Positions 18,692 through 27,598 are shown, counted from the first letter of the stretch. The stretch: 64,000 nucleotides of DNA from Bradyrhizobium paxllaeri (GCF_001693515.2 NZ_CP042968.1:5022001-5086000); one strand, 5' to 3'. Program-made: numbers and translations. Notes: generated from the sequence alone by a model not told the origin.

Positions 18692-20356
18692 TCAGGCGGC
18701 CTGCTGACCGGCGGCTTGGCGCAGGAGTTTCCATTCCCAGGGCAGCAGTTCGTGCAGACGCGAAGCGGGAAGATCGGCGATACGGGCGAGGACGTCGGCG
18801 AGCCAAGCCTTGGGATCGACGTCGTTGAGGCGACAGGTCGTGATCATCGTCAGCATGATGGCGGCACGGTTGGCGCCACGCTGGCTGCCGGCGAAGGTCC
18901 AGTTGCGCCTTCCCAATGCGATGCCTCTCAATGCGCGCTCAGCACAATTGTTGGTCAAGCAGATCCTGCCATCGTCGAGGAAGCTGGCGAAGTCGTCCCA
19001 GCGCCTGAGCATGTAGTTGATCGGCTTCAGGACATCGGAGGAGCGCGAGAGGGTTTCGCGCTCACGCAGCAACCAGGCGCGCATGTCATCGAGAAGCGGC
19101 TTGCTGTTTTCCTGGCGCACGGCGCGCCGCTCGTCGGCGCCACGGCCGTTGATGGCGCGCTCGATCTCGAACAACGCATCGAGGCGCTTGACCGCCTCCA
19201 GCGCGATCGGAGAGACCGGCTTGCCCTTCTTACCTTCCCGAGCATTTTTCTCGATGTCAGCCAGCTCGAAGAAGCCCCGCCGCGCATGGGCAAAGCAAAA
19301 CGCCGGCGTCATCGGCAGCACCTTCTTCTGCGGGTCGAACAGCGGCTCGAAGCCGTTGTAGCAATCGGCTTGCAGGATACCGGCGAAGGCGGCCAGATGC
19401 TTCTGGGGGTGCTCGCCTCGTCGGTCGCTCGAGGCGTAATAGACCGCCGCCGGCGGCGCAGGCCCGGCGAAGGGCCGGTCATCCCGCACATAAGTCCAGA
19501 TCCGCCCGGTCGTGCACTTGCCCTTCGCCAGGATACGGATGGTGGTGTCATCGCCATGCAGGCGCTCGGCCGCGAGCACATGGCGTTCGATCAAGTGGAA
19601 GAGCGGCATGACGGCGAAGGTCCCGTGGCCGACCTGGTCGGCCAGCGTCGACAGCGGCAGGTCGATCCCTTCGGCCTTGAAGCGCGCACTCTGGCGGTTG
19701 AGCGGGATATGCATACCGAACTTGTCGAACAGCATCGTCGCCAGCAATTGTGGGCCGATGAAGCCGCGCGGCGTCGCATGGAACGGCGCCGGCGGCTGGC
19801 TGATCTTCTCGCAATCGCGGCAGGTAAATTTCTCCCGTACCGTCTCGATCAGCTTGAAGCGCCGCGGGATCTCCTCCAGCGTCCCGGTCACATCCTCACC
19901 GATCTTCGCCAGCCGCGATCCACCGCAGCAGGCACAGGTCGTTGGAGCTTCAATGACGATGCGTTCGCGTTCGATGTCGTCCGGCCATGGCTTGCGCACC
20001 GGCCGCTTGCGCATGAAGGGGCGGACGTTCTGCGTCTTCGCCGCGGCGGCCTGCGCGGCAAGCTCATCCTCGCTCGCTGTGGTGACGAGTTCTTCGAGCT
20101 CCAACTCCAGCTGCTCGAGCAGCCGTGCCGAGCGCTCGGAGCGCTGCCCGTACAGTTCGCGTTTCAGCTTCTCGATCCGCAGCTCGAGATGCGCGATCAG
20201 CGCCTCGGTATCCGACAGTTGCGCCTGCGCATTCGCGGCTTGCGCCTGCCAGTTGGCAGCCACCGCCTCAGCTCGCAGCCGTGCCTCACGCTCGGCCTGC
20301 AGCGCCGCCAGGGCACTGACGAGGTCCGATGGAAGATCGTCCGGCTTCGATATCAT
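18692..20356 (-). CDS. tnpC: IS66 transposase TnpC
   Basis: 554-aa DDE transposase with the same parts as copy 1: coiled coil, CACCGG and CRDCEK cysteine pairs, LHGDDTTIRILA, LQADCYNGFEPLF and LTNNCAERALRGIALGRRNW. An extra NWQAQAANAQAQ heptad segment lengthens the coiled coil relative to copy 1. Intact. Confidence 0.94.
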   Translation of the reverse strand: MISKPDDLPSDLVSALAALQAEREARLRAEAVAANWQAQAANAQAQLSDTEALIAHLELRIEKLKRELYGQRSERSARLLEQLELELEELVTTASEDELAAQAAAAKTQNVRPFMRKRPVRKPWPDDIERERIVIEAPTTCACCGGSRLAKIGEDVTGTLEEIPRRFKLIETVREKFTCRDCEKISQPPAPFHATPRGFIGPQLLATMLFDKFGMHIPLNRQSARFKAEGIDLPLSTLADQVGHGTFAVMPLFHLIERHVLAAERLHGDDTTIRILAKGKCTTGRIWTYVRDDRPFAGPAPPAAVYYASSDRRGEHPQKHLAAFAGILQADCYNGFEPLFDPQKKVLPMTPAFCFAHARRGFFELADIEKNAREGKKGKPVSPIALEAVKRLDALFEIERAINGRGADERRAVRQENSKPLLDDMRAWLLRERETLSRSSDVLKPINYMLRRWDDFASFLDDGRICLTNNCAERALRGIALGRRNWTFAGSQRGANRAAIMLTMITTCRLNDVDPKAWLADVLARIADLPASRLHELLPWEWKLLRQAAGQQAA

Positions 20357-20403
20357 GAAGCCATTGAATCAGATCAAGCAGCAGATTCAAACCGTAAAAG
20401 CGG

Positions 20404-20754
20404 CTATCCGACCCGCGTCGGCCGATGGGTTTCTTGTGGGTTACGCCAATCGATCCCGGACAGCAGATAGCTCAACTGCGCCGGCGAGATCGTTACCGAT
20501 TCACCGGCAACCGATGGCCAGATGAACTTTCCTCTCTCGAGTCTTTTTGTGAACAAGCAGGCTCCCTGGCCATCGTGCCAGATCGCCTTCACAAGATCGC
20601 TGCGGCGACCGCGGAAGACGAACAGATGACCGCTGAGCGGGTCTTTGTGCAGCACCTCCTGCACTTGGAGTGCCAGCGACGGAAAGCCTCTGCGCATATC
20701 CGTGTAGCCTGTCGCGAGCCACACTCGCACATTCCCCGGTATCGCAATCATCGG
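20404..20754 (-). CDS. tnpB: IS66 accessory protein TnpB
   Basis: 116-aa Orf2 protein starting [19 protein letters not shown]. The ATG at 20754 overlaps the tnpA stop; a longer frame upstream is just the tnpA shadow. The [17 protein letters not shown] and [15 protein letters not shown] blocks are intact. Confidence 0.9.
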   Translation of the reverse strand, partial: PMIAIPGNVRVWLATGYTDMRRGFPSLALQVQEVLHKDPLSGHLFVFRGRRSDLVKAIWHDGQGACLFTKRLERGKFIWPSVAGESVTISPAQLSYLLSGIDWRNPQETHRPTRVG

Positions 20755-21149
20755 CGTCCAAGCACATCGAGGACCCGCGCCAGCGCCTCCGGATCGACGT
20801 GCGCATCCACCCGGATGCACTGTCGGTTGCCGAGATCGATCTCTATCAATCCGGTACGCGCGGCTGCCACGGAGCGAACTCGGCCATCAACCGTAGGCAA
20901 AAGCCTCGGAGTTTCCTCAGCCGATGCCGCTACGGCAGCGATCTGCACCGGCGTAAAAGATGGTACAACTTGTTCCGATGTCCGTGCTTGTCGACGCCAG
21001 GTAAACACCAAGCTGGCCGCTACTCCGTTGCGACGCGCAACCTCAGTCACCTTCGCGCCCGGCGCCAATGTCTCCTCGACAATCCGTGCCTTGTCGTCCT
21101 GCGACCAGCGCCGCCGCCGCTCCAGCCCACCCAAAACCTCGACCCGCAT
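20748..21149 (-). CDS. tnpA: IS66 accessory protein TnpA
   Basis: 133-aa helix-turn-helix protein ([37 protein letters not shown]). It overlaps tnpB by 7 bases. It is considerably diverged from the TnpA of copy 1, whereas TnpB and TnpC are close, which suggests recombination between IS66 lineages. Confidence 0.88.
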   Translation of the reverse strand: MRVEVLGGLERRRRWSQDDKARIVEETLAPGAKVTEVARRNGVAASLVFTWRRQARTSEQVVPSFTPVQIAAVAASAEETPRLLPTVDGRVRSVAAARTGLIEIDLGNRQCIRVDAHVDPEALARVLDVLGRR

Positions 21150-21236
21150 CGCCTGATGACCTTAAAGCTAGACTTAAGGCCACACGCTTCGCGAATTGCC
21201 ACCCGTCACGCAAGACGGCCCCCGTCGGATGCGTAC

Positions 21237-21253
21237 AATTTACCGATCGGGAA
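21237..21253. promoter_or_regulatory. Separated part of the fourth hipBA operator
   Basis: AATTTACCGATCGGGAA directly after the IS66 element completes the site TTACCG-AT-CGGGAA. Before the insertion it would have started at the next 50-base step of the array at 18461-18614. Because of the target duplication this side again carries a full palindrome. Confidence 0.7.
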
Positions 21254-21446
21254 ATCTTATCAAGTCTATTCGGCGCTAACTTGAGACGGCCGCCACGATC
21301 ATGGGAGTGATCGCGCTTCGCGCGCGCTGCTCTTGATCGCAGTTCCGCGGCAATCAGCCCACCACAGCGGCGCGGTGCGGCCAGCACACAAGCTTCTTCG
21401 GACTGTGACCGAGGGCCGATTTCCTCGATGGCTGCCGGCCACTAAC

Positions 21447-22250
21447 CTACCCGCCCATTCGGGCAGATCCCATCGTGGTGGTATCCGTCGACATTGGTCG
21501 ACTTGGCGAAGGACTCGCGTGAAGCCATCGGAATGGCGCCTCCGCGGGTCGGGTCCGCGAAGGTGCCCCCGCCGCGGCGTAGTCTTTAAAACGCTCGAGC
21601 ACGATGCCTATCGCCTCGACATTCGGGATGTCCGCCTCGCTCAGCTCGGGCATCGATAGCCTGCGGGCAAGTGCCGCCTCTACGTAGGGAGCCAGCTCCT
21701 CTTCTTTACGTCGGGCGCGCTCGTTTTCCCGTTCTTTCAGAGCAGGCATGACCTCATTTGGCGAAAAGCTCGAGTGCCTCACAGATATGCTCGTGCTTAT
21801 TCATTCCGCACTGCTGGATAAAGATCATCTGGTCGATACCGACATCAGCATACCTCATAAGATGCTTGCGAACGCTCCTAGGCTGTCCGATGCTGCCTGA
21901 GCCTGGCTTCTGCTTCATCTCGTCTTTGATCATTTGGAAGTGCCGCCACAAATTCGTGCGCCCCGGACGGTGTTCGCCATACACCGCATAATGCGCGATC
22001 GAATAGCCGAAGAACTTGAAACCATCGAGTCCTCGACGCATAGCTTCTTCGGCGTTCTCATTAACCATCATACCGTTGAGAACGGCGATATTGGCGTTTA
22101 CCGAATGCCCAATGGGCACGCACTCATCGGACTTGATTATCTGATAGTAGTCGTCGCGCCAAACTTTCGCTTGCGACGCCTCCACAAATCCAAAAGCCAG
22201 CGCCCCTACCCCTTGACGCGCGGCACGCAAAATACTTTCGCGCAAACCGG
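21447..22250 (-). pseudogene. LLM-class flavin-dependent oxidoreductase, truncated and frameshifted
   Basis: Reverse frame 21754-22245 matches the C-terminal half of luciferase-like monooxygenases (ILRAARQGVGALAFGFVEAS, KSDECVPIGHSVN, GLDGFKFFGYSIAHY, GEHRPGRTN). It ends at ELFAK where one extra base shifts the frame; the next frame carries on with EVMPALKERE, APYVEAAL and SEADIPNVEA. The N-terminal TIM-barrel half is missing beyond about 22250, where an in-frame stop occurs. No enzyme can be made. Confidence 0.8.
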
Positions 22251-22429
22251 GCGCTTGTTAGGCAGCATGCAGTAGGCGACGTGGTGATCTCGGGCATCCT
22301 GGGCTCGGCAGCTCGCGCCGAAAGGGTGTGCTTGCGCTACGTGCAATACCCTTTCGGCTCCCCAGTGGGCGGATGTCCTTGGCAGTGTGCAACCTCGTTG
22401 CTGATCTTTCACAGGCGCTGCTCGAGTTC
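22251..22429. other. Spacer, no gene recognised
   Basis: Sequence between the oxidoreductase relic and the SKWP-repeat gene, with no supportable gene. Confidence 0.4.
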
Positions 22430-24340
22430 CTAGGCACTCGATTGATCCAGCGTATCTCTGCTTCCTTGCTGCAATTCTTTGTAGGAATCGTGATTGAAAT
22501 ATTGGCCTTCTAGCTCTCTAGCGATGTCCAATATCGCACGGTGGCACACCGCCTCTTCAGGCCATGTACTGAAACCGTTCACCAGGTTGGCCAGTCCCTG
22601 CTGGGTAAACTCAGAGAGCCGGACGGCGCGAAGGACCTCACCCGCGATTGCGACTGTGGCTTGGCGACAGGGCGCCTCTTTCGGCCACTTGCTGAAACTG
22701 TTCACCAAATTCGCCAGGTCCTGCTGGGTATAATCAGAGAGCTGGGCGGCACGGCGAAGAACCTCGCTCGCGATAGCGACTGTGGCTCGGCAACAGGTCG
22801 CCTGTTCCGGCCACTTGCTGAAACCGTTCGCCAGGTTCGCCAGGTCCTGCTGGGTAAACCCAGAGAGCCGGGCCGCGCGGCGAAGGACCTCACGCGCTAT
22901 CGCGACTGCGGCTTGGCGACAGGGCGTCTGTTTCGGCCACTTGCTGAAACTGTTCACTAAATTCGCCAGATCCTGCCGGGTATAGTCAGAGAGCTGGGTG
23001 ACACGGCGAAGGACCTCGCTCGCGATAGCGACTGTGGCTTGGCGAGAGTCCACCTCCTCCGGCCATTTGCTGAAACCGTTTACCAGGTTCGACAAGTGAG
23101 GGTGAGTAAAGTGAGAGAGCTGGGGTGCACGGTGAAGGACCTCCCCCGCGATCGCGACTGTGGCTTGGCGACAGGCCGCCTCATCGCGCCACTTGCTGAA
23201 GCCGTTCACCAAATTCGCCAGTCCCTGCTGAGTTAAGTCAGAGAGCCGGGCGGCTCGGCGAAGGACCTCGCCCGCGATCGCAACTGTGCCCTGGCGAGAA
23301 GCCGCCTCACCTGGCCACTTGCTGAAACCGTTCACCAGGTTCGCCAGTCCCTGATGAGTATAATCAGAGAACCGGCCGGGACGGCGAAGGACCTCACCCG
23401 CGATGGCGACTGTGGCTTGCCGAGAGGCCTCCTCCGGCCATTTACTGAAGCCGTTCACCAGGTTTGCCAGGTCCTGCTGATTAAAATGAGAGAGCTGGTC
23501 GCCTCGGCGAAGGACCTCACCCGCAATTGCCACTGTGGCTTGGTGACAGACAGCCGCTTCGCGCCACTTGCTGAAACCGTTCACCAGTTTCGCCAAGTCC
23601 TGCTGATTGAAATGAGACAGCCGGTCACCGCGGCGAATGACCTCACCCGCAATAGCGAATATGGCTTTGCGAGAGACAGCTTCTTTTGGCCACTTGCTGA
23701 AACCGTTGACCAGGTTCGCCAGTCCCAGCGAGGTAAACTTAGAGAGCCGGGCATGGCGATTTGCACGGCGAAACACCTCGCCCGCGATTGCGCTCGCGGC
23801 TTGGCGAGAGGCCGCCTCTTCCGGCCACTTGCTGAAACCGTTCACCAGCAATCCTAGACTTTGGCTGTTCAACTCCTGAAGCGCTCGGCTTAAATCGTGA
23901 CAACATTCGGCGATTCTGATCGTTGCACTACGGCATTCCGCCACCCTTGAGTGTCGACCGAATGATGATGCGAGCAACGAAAGGGCTCTGAGCCCGACTT
24001 CCTTAATCAGAGCGTAATCAAGCCGAGACATACATGCAGCTATGCGCTCGCAAGCTTGGATACCTGCCTGACCTCCGGCCTTCCGGCTCACCGCGTTGCA
24101 TGTCGTAGCGTACCCCATCGATTTCCCGGCGCGGATGTCTTCTTCGAAGCATGCCACAAATCGAAATTTGAAATCCGCGGCGGCCTTTTGCAGAAAGGTT
24201 GCGTGGTCCACCATCCGCAGCTGCTTGTCGTGCTTCAGCACTACAGCTGAGAATTCACCGATGTGGCGAGTTCGACCAATCTCGCTTAGCGCTTCACTAA
24301 GTTTCATCAGACCGTACACAACGTCATTACGAGATCGCAC
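22430..24340 (-). CDS. SKWP-repeat protein, type III effector candidate (XopAD/RipS-like)
   Basis: 636-aa protein built mostly of 11 repeats of about 42 residues (about 165-610), each containing a form of LVNGFSKWP followed by CRQATVAIAGEVLRRA and SDYTQQDLAN. These are the SKWP repeats of Ralstonia RipS and Xanthomonas XopAD effectors; rhizobial relatives have been named NopAD in the literature, as far as I recall. The repeats should form an alpha-helical solenoid. The N-terminal 160 residues are unique and probably carry the secretion signal. The start used is GTG at 24340; an in-frame ATG (MKLSEALSEIG) lies 33 bases later. It is much shorter than plant-pathogen SKWP proteins. A degenerate tts box lies about 90 bases upstream. 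Confidence 0.8.
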   Translation of the reverse strand: MRSRNDVVYGLMKLSEALSEIGRTRHIGEFSAVVLKHDKQLRMVDHATFLQKAAADFKFRFVACFEEDIRAGKSMGYATTCNAVSRKAGGQAGIQACERIAACMSRLDYALIKEVGLRALSLLASSFGRHSRVAECRSATIRIAECCHDLSRALQELNSQSLGLLVNGFSKWPEEAASRQAASAIAGEVFRRANRHARLSKFTSLGLANLVNGFSKWPKEAVSRKAIFAIAGEVIRRGDRLSHFNQQDLAKLVNGFSKWREAAVCHQATVAIAGEVLRRGDQLSHFNQQDLANLVNGFSKWPEEASRQATVAIAGEVLRRPGRFSDYTHQGLANLVNGFSKWPGEAASRQGTVAIAGEVLRRAARLSDLTQQGLANLVNGFSKWRDEAACRQATVAIAGEVLHRAPQLSHFTHPHLSNLVNGFSKWPEEVDSRQATVAIASEVLRRVTQLSDYTRQDLANLVNSFSKWPKQTPCRQAAVAIAREVLRRAARLSGFTQQDLANLANGFSKWPEQATCCRATVAIASEVLRRAAQLSDYTQQDLANLVNSFSKWPKEAPCRQATVAIAGEVLRAVRLSEFTQQGLANLVNGFSTWPEEAVCHRAILDIARELEGQYFNHDSYKELQQGSRDTLDQSSA

Positions 24341-24427
24341 CAGGGGTGCTCTGCGCTGCTACTCCGTCGCAGCGCCGCTTTCTCCGGGCCGGACAAAGAT
24401 TGTCCTTTGCAGTGGAAGCGTCTGTTC

Positions 24428-24455
24428 CCGAGCTTCTGATAAGTTTATCGCTGCG
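24428..24455 (-). promoter_or_regulatory. Degenerate tts box candidate before the SKWP gene
   Basis: Read on the reverse strand the site is CGATAAACTTATCAGAAGCT. The right part CTTATCAGAAGCT matches the tts-box pattern CTTNTCGAAAGCT at 11 of 13 positions, but the conserved GTCAG is poor. Distance to the start (about 90 bases) fits. Confidence 0.35.
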
Positions 24456-25054
24456 CTGGCGGTGTGCGACCTGCGCAATTGCAACTTACATTACGAAGCA
24501 TTCAGCATCGTAACTACCCGACGCTCCCCAAGCCACATTGCGACTTTGCTCTCTTTCAGTGTCATTCCAATAACCGGCGAAAGCGCTTCCCATCCTGGCA
24601 CAAGCTGAATCGGTCATCATCGGCAAGCGAGAAGGTCGACTTCGCAAGCCATGCCGCTCGAATTGATTTCTCAAATGAGCATAGACGCCTGCGCGGTGAG
24701 CCTTTGGTCATCTCCAAGACTACAACCTGACGCTACGTGAGTTTCAAGCTATTTGATGCTTATCTATACAATGGGGACGTACTGCTGATGGTGGTCGCGG
24801 TGATCTCATTGTCCCAGTCGGGCTTTTCCGCGGACGACCTGTTCACAAACCTGACGTGGAACACCGCTCACAGCAACTTGTCTTCTGTACTCCAGCGTCA
24901 CTGATTGCCTGGCGTTAACATATCCCCACCGATCACGTTGGTGACTCGTCAAAGATTCCAGTATCCCTTGTTTCTGCCATGTTCGCATCCAAAGCAGACA
25001 TTTGCCGATCGCACACGTCGCGGTCGGACGTAGCGAGTGCTTGAGGAGAATTAC
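24456..25054. other. Intergenic region with dispersed repeat B
   Basis: About 600 bases upstream of the ATPase gene. It contains repeat B (24702-24755) related to 11343-11400; otherwise only short frames are seen. Confidence 0.4.
24702..24755 (+). repeat. Dispersed repeat, copy B
   Basis: Shares CTTTGGTCA, CTACAACCTGACGC, ACGTGAG and TTCAAGCT with copy A at 11343-11400. The sequences after the repeat are unrelated. Confidence 0.6.
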
Positions 25055-25804
25055 GTGACAAAGCCAGTCGTGATTGTGGTGGGTGCGGACAAGGGTGGGG
25101 TTGGCAAGACGACCGTATCCCGAACGCTTCTGGACTATTTCAATACCAATAACGTGCAGACACGCGCATTCGATACCGAGTCCCCGCGAGGAACGTTGAA
25201 GCGCTTCCACCCCGAGATCACCGAGATCGTCGACATGACCACGACTGCGGATCAGATGAAGATCTTCGACACACTGAACTCAGGGCTATCTGTCACCGTG
25301 ATCGACGCCCGCGCAGGCTTGCTGTCCCCGGCACTGGCATCCTTGCGCGACATCGGTTTTTTGGATGCCGCTCGGTCCGGCCAGATCACCTTTGCCGTAT
25401 TCCATATCTTGGGATCCTCCATCGCTTCTCTGGACGAGATCGCCGAGACTGCTGGTTTCATGAGTGGTGCAAAGTACTTTCTGGTCAAGAACTTCATCAA
25501 CGACACTCAATTCTTCCAGTGGGACCAGTCGACCTACAACTCCTATTTCCAGCAAATCAAGAACGCGACCGAGCTGACGATCCCTAAGCTCAACGAGATG
25601 GCCTATGAGCAGGTCGAAGTTGCTTCCGTCCCGTTCGTCAACTTTGTAGCCAACAAGAATCGGAACGACGAGGCCGCGAACCACTCCTTCGTTCTGCGCG
25701 GCTATGTTCGGCACTGGCTCGCGAATGTCTGGCGCGAATATGATCGCATTAACTTGACCGACTTGGCCGGCGCCAAGTCAGTGACCCGCGGCGGTGAAAA
25801 ATAG
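25055..25804 (+). CDS. ParA/MinD-like P-loop ATPase
   Basis: 249-aa predicted cytoplasmic ATPase. The deviant Walker A motif GADKGGVGKTTVSRTLL (residues 9-25) and the following TRAFDTESPRGTLKRF are typical of ParA/VirC1-type proteins, and VTVIDARAG is the Walker B region. GTG at 25055 was chosen because GAGGAG stands 7 bases before it; the frame opens slightly earlier at 25037. The gene lies 55 bases upstream of a second P-loop protein with which it probably forms an operon. ParA-like proteins position DNA or protein cargo, but no parB or centromere-like repeats are adjacent, so plasmid partition is not supported. Confidence 0.75.
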   Translation: MTKPVVIVVGADKGGVGKTTVSRTLLDYFNTNNVQTRAFDTESPRGTLKRFHPEITEIVDMTTTADQMKIFDTLNSGLSVTVIDARAGLLSPALASLRDIGFLDAARSGQITFAVFHILGSSIASLDEIAETAGFMSGAKYFLVKNFINDTQFFQWDQSTYNSYFQQIKNATELTIPKLNEMAYEQVEVASVPFVNFVANKNRNDEAANHSFVLRGYVRHWLANVWREYDRINLTDLAGAKSVTRGGEK

Positions 25805-25859
25805 TCGATCGTTCGTCGATTGAACGGGCTAAGCCGCGTATGAAGTTCGCTTAATAGTA

Positions 25860-26537
25860 ATGCCAATGTTAGCTACGCCCGTTTACATCATCTGCTCGCC
25901 TAGCCCGCAGGTCGGTAAGACCCTCGTCTCTCGCCTCATGAGCGAGTTCTTACTGCTGAAGAACGGCACTGCGCTCTCGTTCGACATCAACCTGAAGGAG
26001 CCGTCACTGGTCGATTACCTGCCTAACATCACTGAGACGGCGGATGTGATCGACACATACGGCAAGATGCAGCTGATGGACCGGCTTATCCTGCACGACC
26101 GGGTGGCCAAGGTAATCGATCTCGGCTTCCATGCCTTTGATGAATTCTTCAAGATGTGCGAGGAGATCGGATTCATCAGGGAGGCGCTCCGCTGCCATGT
26201 TGCCCCCGTCGTCCTATTCGTGGCCGGTACCGACCGCATCTCCTTGCGCAGCTATGAGATGCTGAGGCGGCGGATTCCGCCCGGAGCGCTGATCACCATC
26301 CACAATGAATTCATGCTGCGCGGCGAGTTACCTGAAGCCATGGCTGACGCGCGTGTACTCCGCTTTTCGGCGCTACCAGTATTTCTAAAGACCTACGTCG
26401 ACCGACTGAGCTTTTCATTCACGAGATATCTGCGCAACGAGAAGGATTCCTCCACCGAGTTGCATCAGTGGATCTGGCGAAACTACATCATGTTCCGCGA
26501 TCTCGAATCGATGGCAATGCCACAGCTGTCGGCTTGA
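25860..26537 (+). CDS. P-loop NTPase-like protein, partner of the ParA-like ATPase
   Basis: 225-aa protein whose start (YIICSPSPQVGKTLVSRLMSEF) resembles a Walker A loop with an unusual SPSPQVGKT in place of KGGxGKT. It then follows the same plan as its neighbour (LSFDINLKEPSLVDYLP, VAKVIDLGFHAFDEFF). The two genes look like distant relatives placed in tandem. ATP binding is plausible; the signature lysine of ParA proteins is missing. No specific function is recognised. Intact, with typical codon use. Confidence 0.6.
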   Translation: MPMLATPVYIICSPSPQVGKTLVSRLMSEFLLLKNGTALSFDINLKEPSLVDYLPNITETADVIDTYGKMQLMDRLILHDRVAKVIDLGFHAFDEFFKMCEEIGFIREALRCHVAPVVLFVAGTDRISLRSYEMLRRRIPPGALITIHNEFMLRGELPEAMADARVLRFSALPVFLKTYVDRLSFSFTRYLRNEKDSSTELHQWIWRNYIMFRDLESMAMPQLSA

Positions 26538-26640
26538 GTCGGGCTCCAGATGTGGAGAATTCCCGGGATACAAGTGTTCTTCAATTTGGTCCTATAGCTC
26601 GCAGACAGGTTTGCAGCTCATATTCATGCACAGCGAGATT

Positions 26641-26741
26641 TCGGAAGACCCGAATCGTACGCAGCGTCGGATTGTGGTGTTTCCGACAAAGACGACAATA
26701 CTTGCTGACAGATTAGCAAGAAGCGCGAAATGTCTCAGCCG
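26641..26741 (+). repeat. Diverged direct repeat, copy 1
   Basis: TCGGAAGACCCGAATCGTAC followed by GCAGCGTCGGATTGT here parallels CGAAGGGACTTGAATCGCAC followed by GTAGCGTCAGATTGT in copy 2 at 26918-27033. Both end with a CTGACAG, TAGCAAGAA, TGTCTC series. Confidence 0.6.
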
Positions 26742-26917
26742 CCATGGCAGGCATCGGCTTTCCGTCCAGATGATCACGAATGGACAGTCTCGGCGCCAGC
26801 GAAGGCCCTCTAGTTCCCAAAGGTGCTTTGCTGCTTGATGCGCGGTGCTTTTTTATTCAATTCCCCGTGGCTGCGTCAGCAAGCGTGAGATTTATAAAAT
26901 ATTCCCTGCAACGAGCT

Positions 26918-27033
26918 CTCGAAGGGACTTGAATCGCACGTAGCGTCAGATTGTAGGGTTTCGTACATCAGTCGCGACAATGCGTCGCGCGCAACACCTC
27001 CTGACAGGTAGCAAGAATTGCGAATGTCTCCAA
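26918..27033 (+). repeat. Diverged direct repeat, copy 2
   Basis: Second member of the pair, about 280 bases downstream of the first, with the same ordered blocks and small indels. Confidence 0.6.
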
Positions 27034-27598
27034 CCCATAGGGCCACGCCCACCCCCATCACGCTCCTCGATCAGTCCACCCGCAGGCCTGTTGGCAACGT
27101 CGCCTACGCGCCGGACGGGGTACCCTCGCCAGCCAGGTTGAGGCTGCAACAGCACGAGGAGCTCAAGAGCAGCCGTCGCTGCCCTGTTCTCGTTGTCGCG
27201 CGGGAAACAAAGTTGAGTCCAAGCTCGGTATCTGTCGCCGCTCGTCGCGAGAGGTGGAATGCAGGCGGCGGAACCACCCGAACCACATGCCCGATAACGC
27301 CGCTGCGAGGATGGACCCGTCATTCGTCGGTGTGCCAGATGGGCCGGAGCCTAGCGGGCCTGTTGGATCTGTCTGAATGCCGGGTCTCTTCCGCTCCCGA
27401 TGCACGTCACCGCCCAACAAGACAATCTTTTCATAGCCCGCGGTGCATTGGCTGTTTCGTCCACGCTAGCGGCATCTAGAGCATCGGCCCGCTCCGGGGG
27501 TGCGATACGTCTTCACGCGTTCAAGGTTGCATTTGCCGTGGCCAAAGCGACCTCACAGGTCGAGGGCATAGCAAGGCTCACCGCAGAGTCAGGACAAC

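Larger units (their letters stand above)
18615..21236 (-). mobile_element. IS66-family insertion sequence, copy 2 (2622 bp)
   Basis: Bounded by inverted repeats GTACGCATACGACG at the left and GTACGCATCCGACG (read inward) at the right, with an exact 8-bp target duplication AATTTACC. It contains tnpA, tnpB and tnpC on the reverse strand without frameshifts. It sits in the fourth operator of the hipBA promoter region and so separates hipBA from whatever lay upstream. Confidence 0.93.
26538..27598. other. Gene-poor region upstream of the T3SS regulator
   Basis: About 1 kb without a supportable gene. It contains two diverged direct repeats (26641-26741 and 26918-27033) and, near 27398-27437, a very degenerate nod-box-like stretch. 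Open frames at 27018-27479 (+) and 26946-27323 (-) overlap each other and look random. Confidence 0.5.

Noticed and set aside
18716..20470. 584-codon forward frame
   Set aside because: Antisense of IS66 tnpC; the composition (many Gln, Asp, Arg) is that of a GC-rich shadow frame.
22500..23860. CRISPR-like regular repeats
   Set aside because: The 126-base periodicity is coding and encodes the SKWP protein repeats.
26946..27479. Overlapping open frames on both strands
   Set aside because: Mutually overlapping, without start context or family resemblance.
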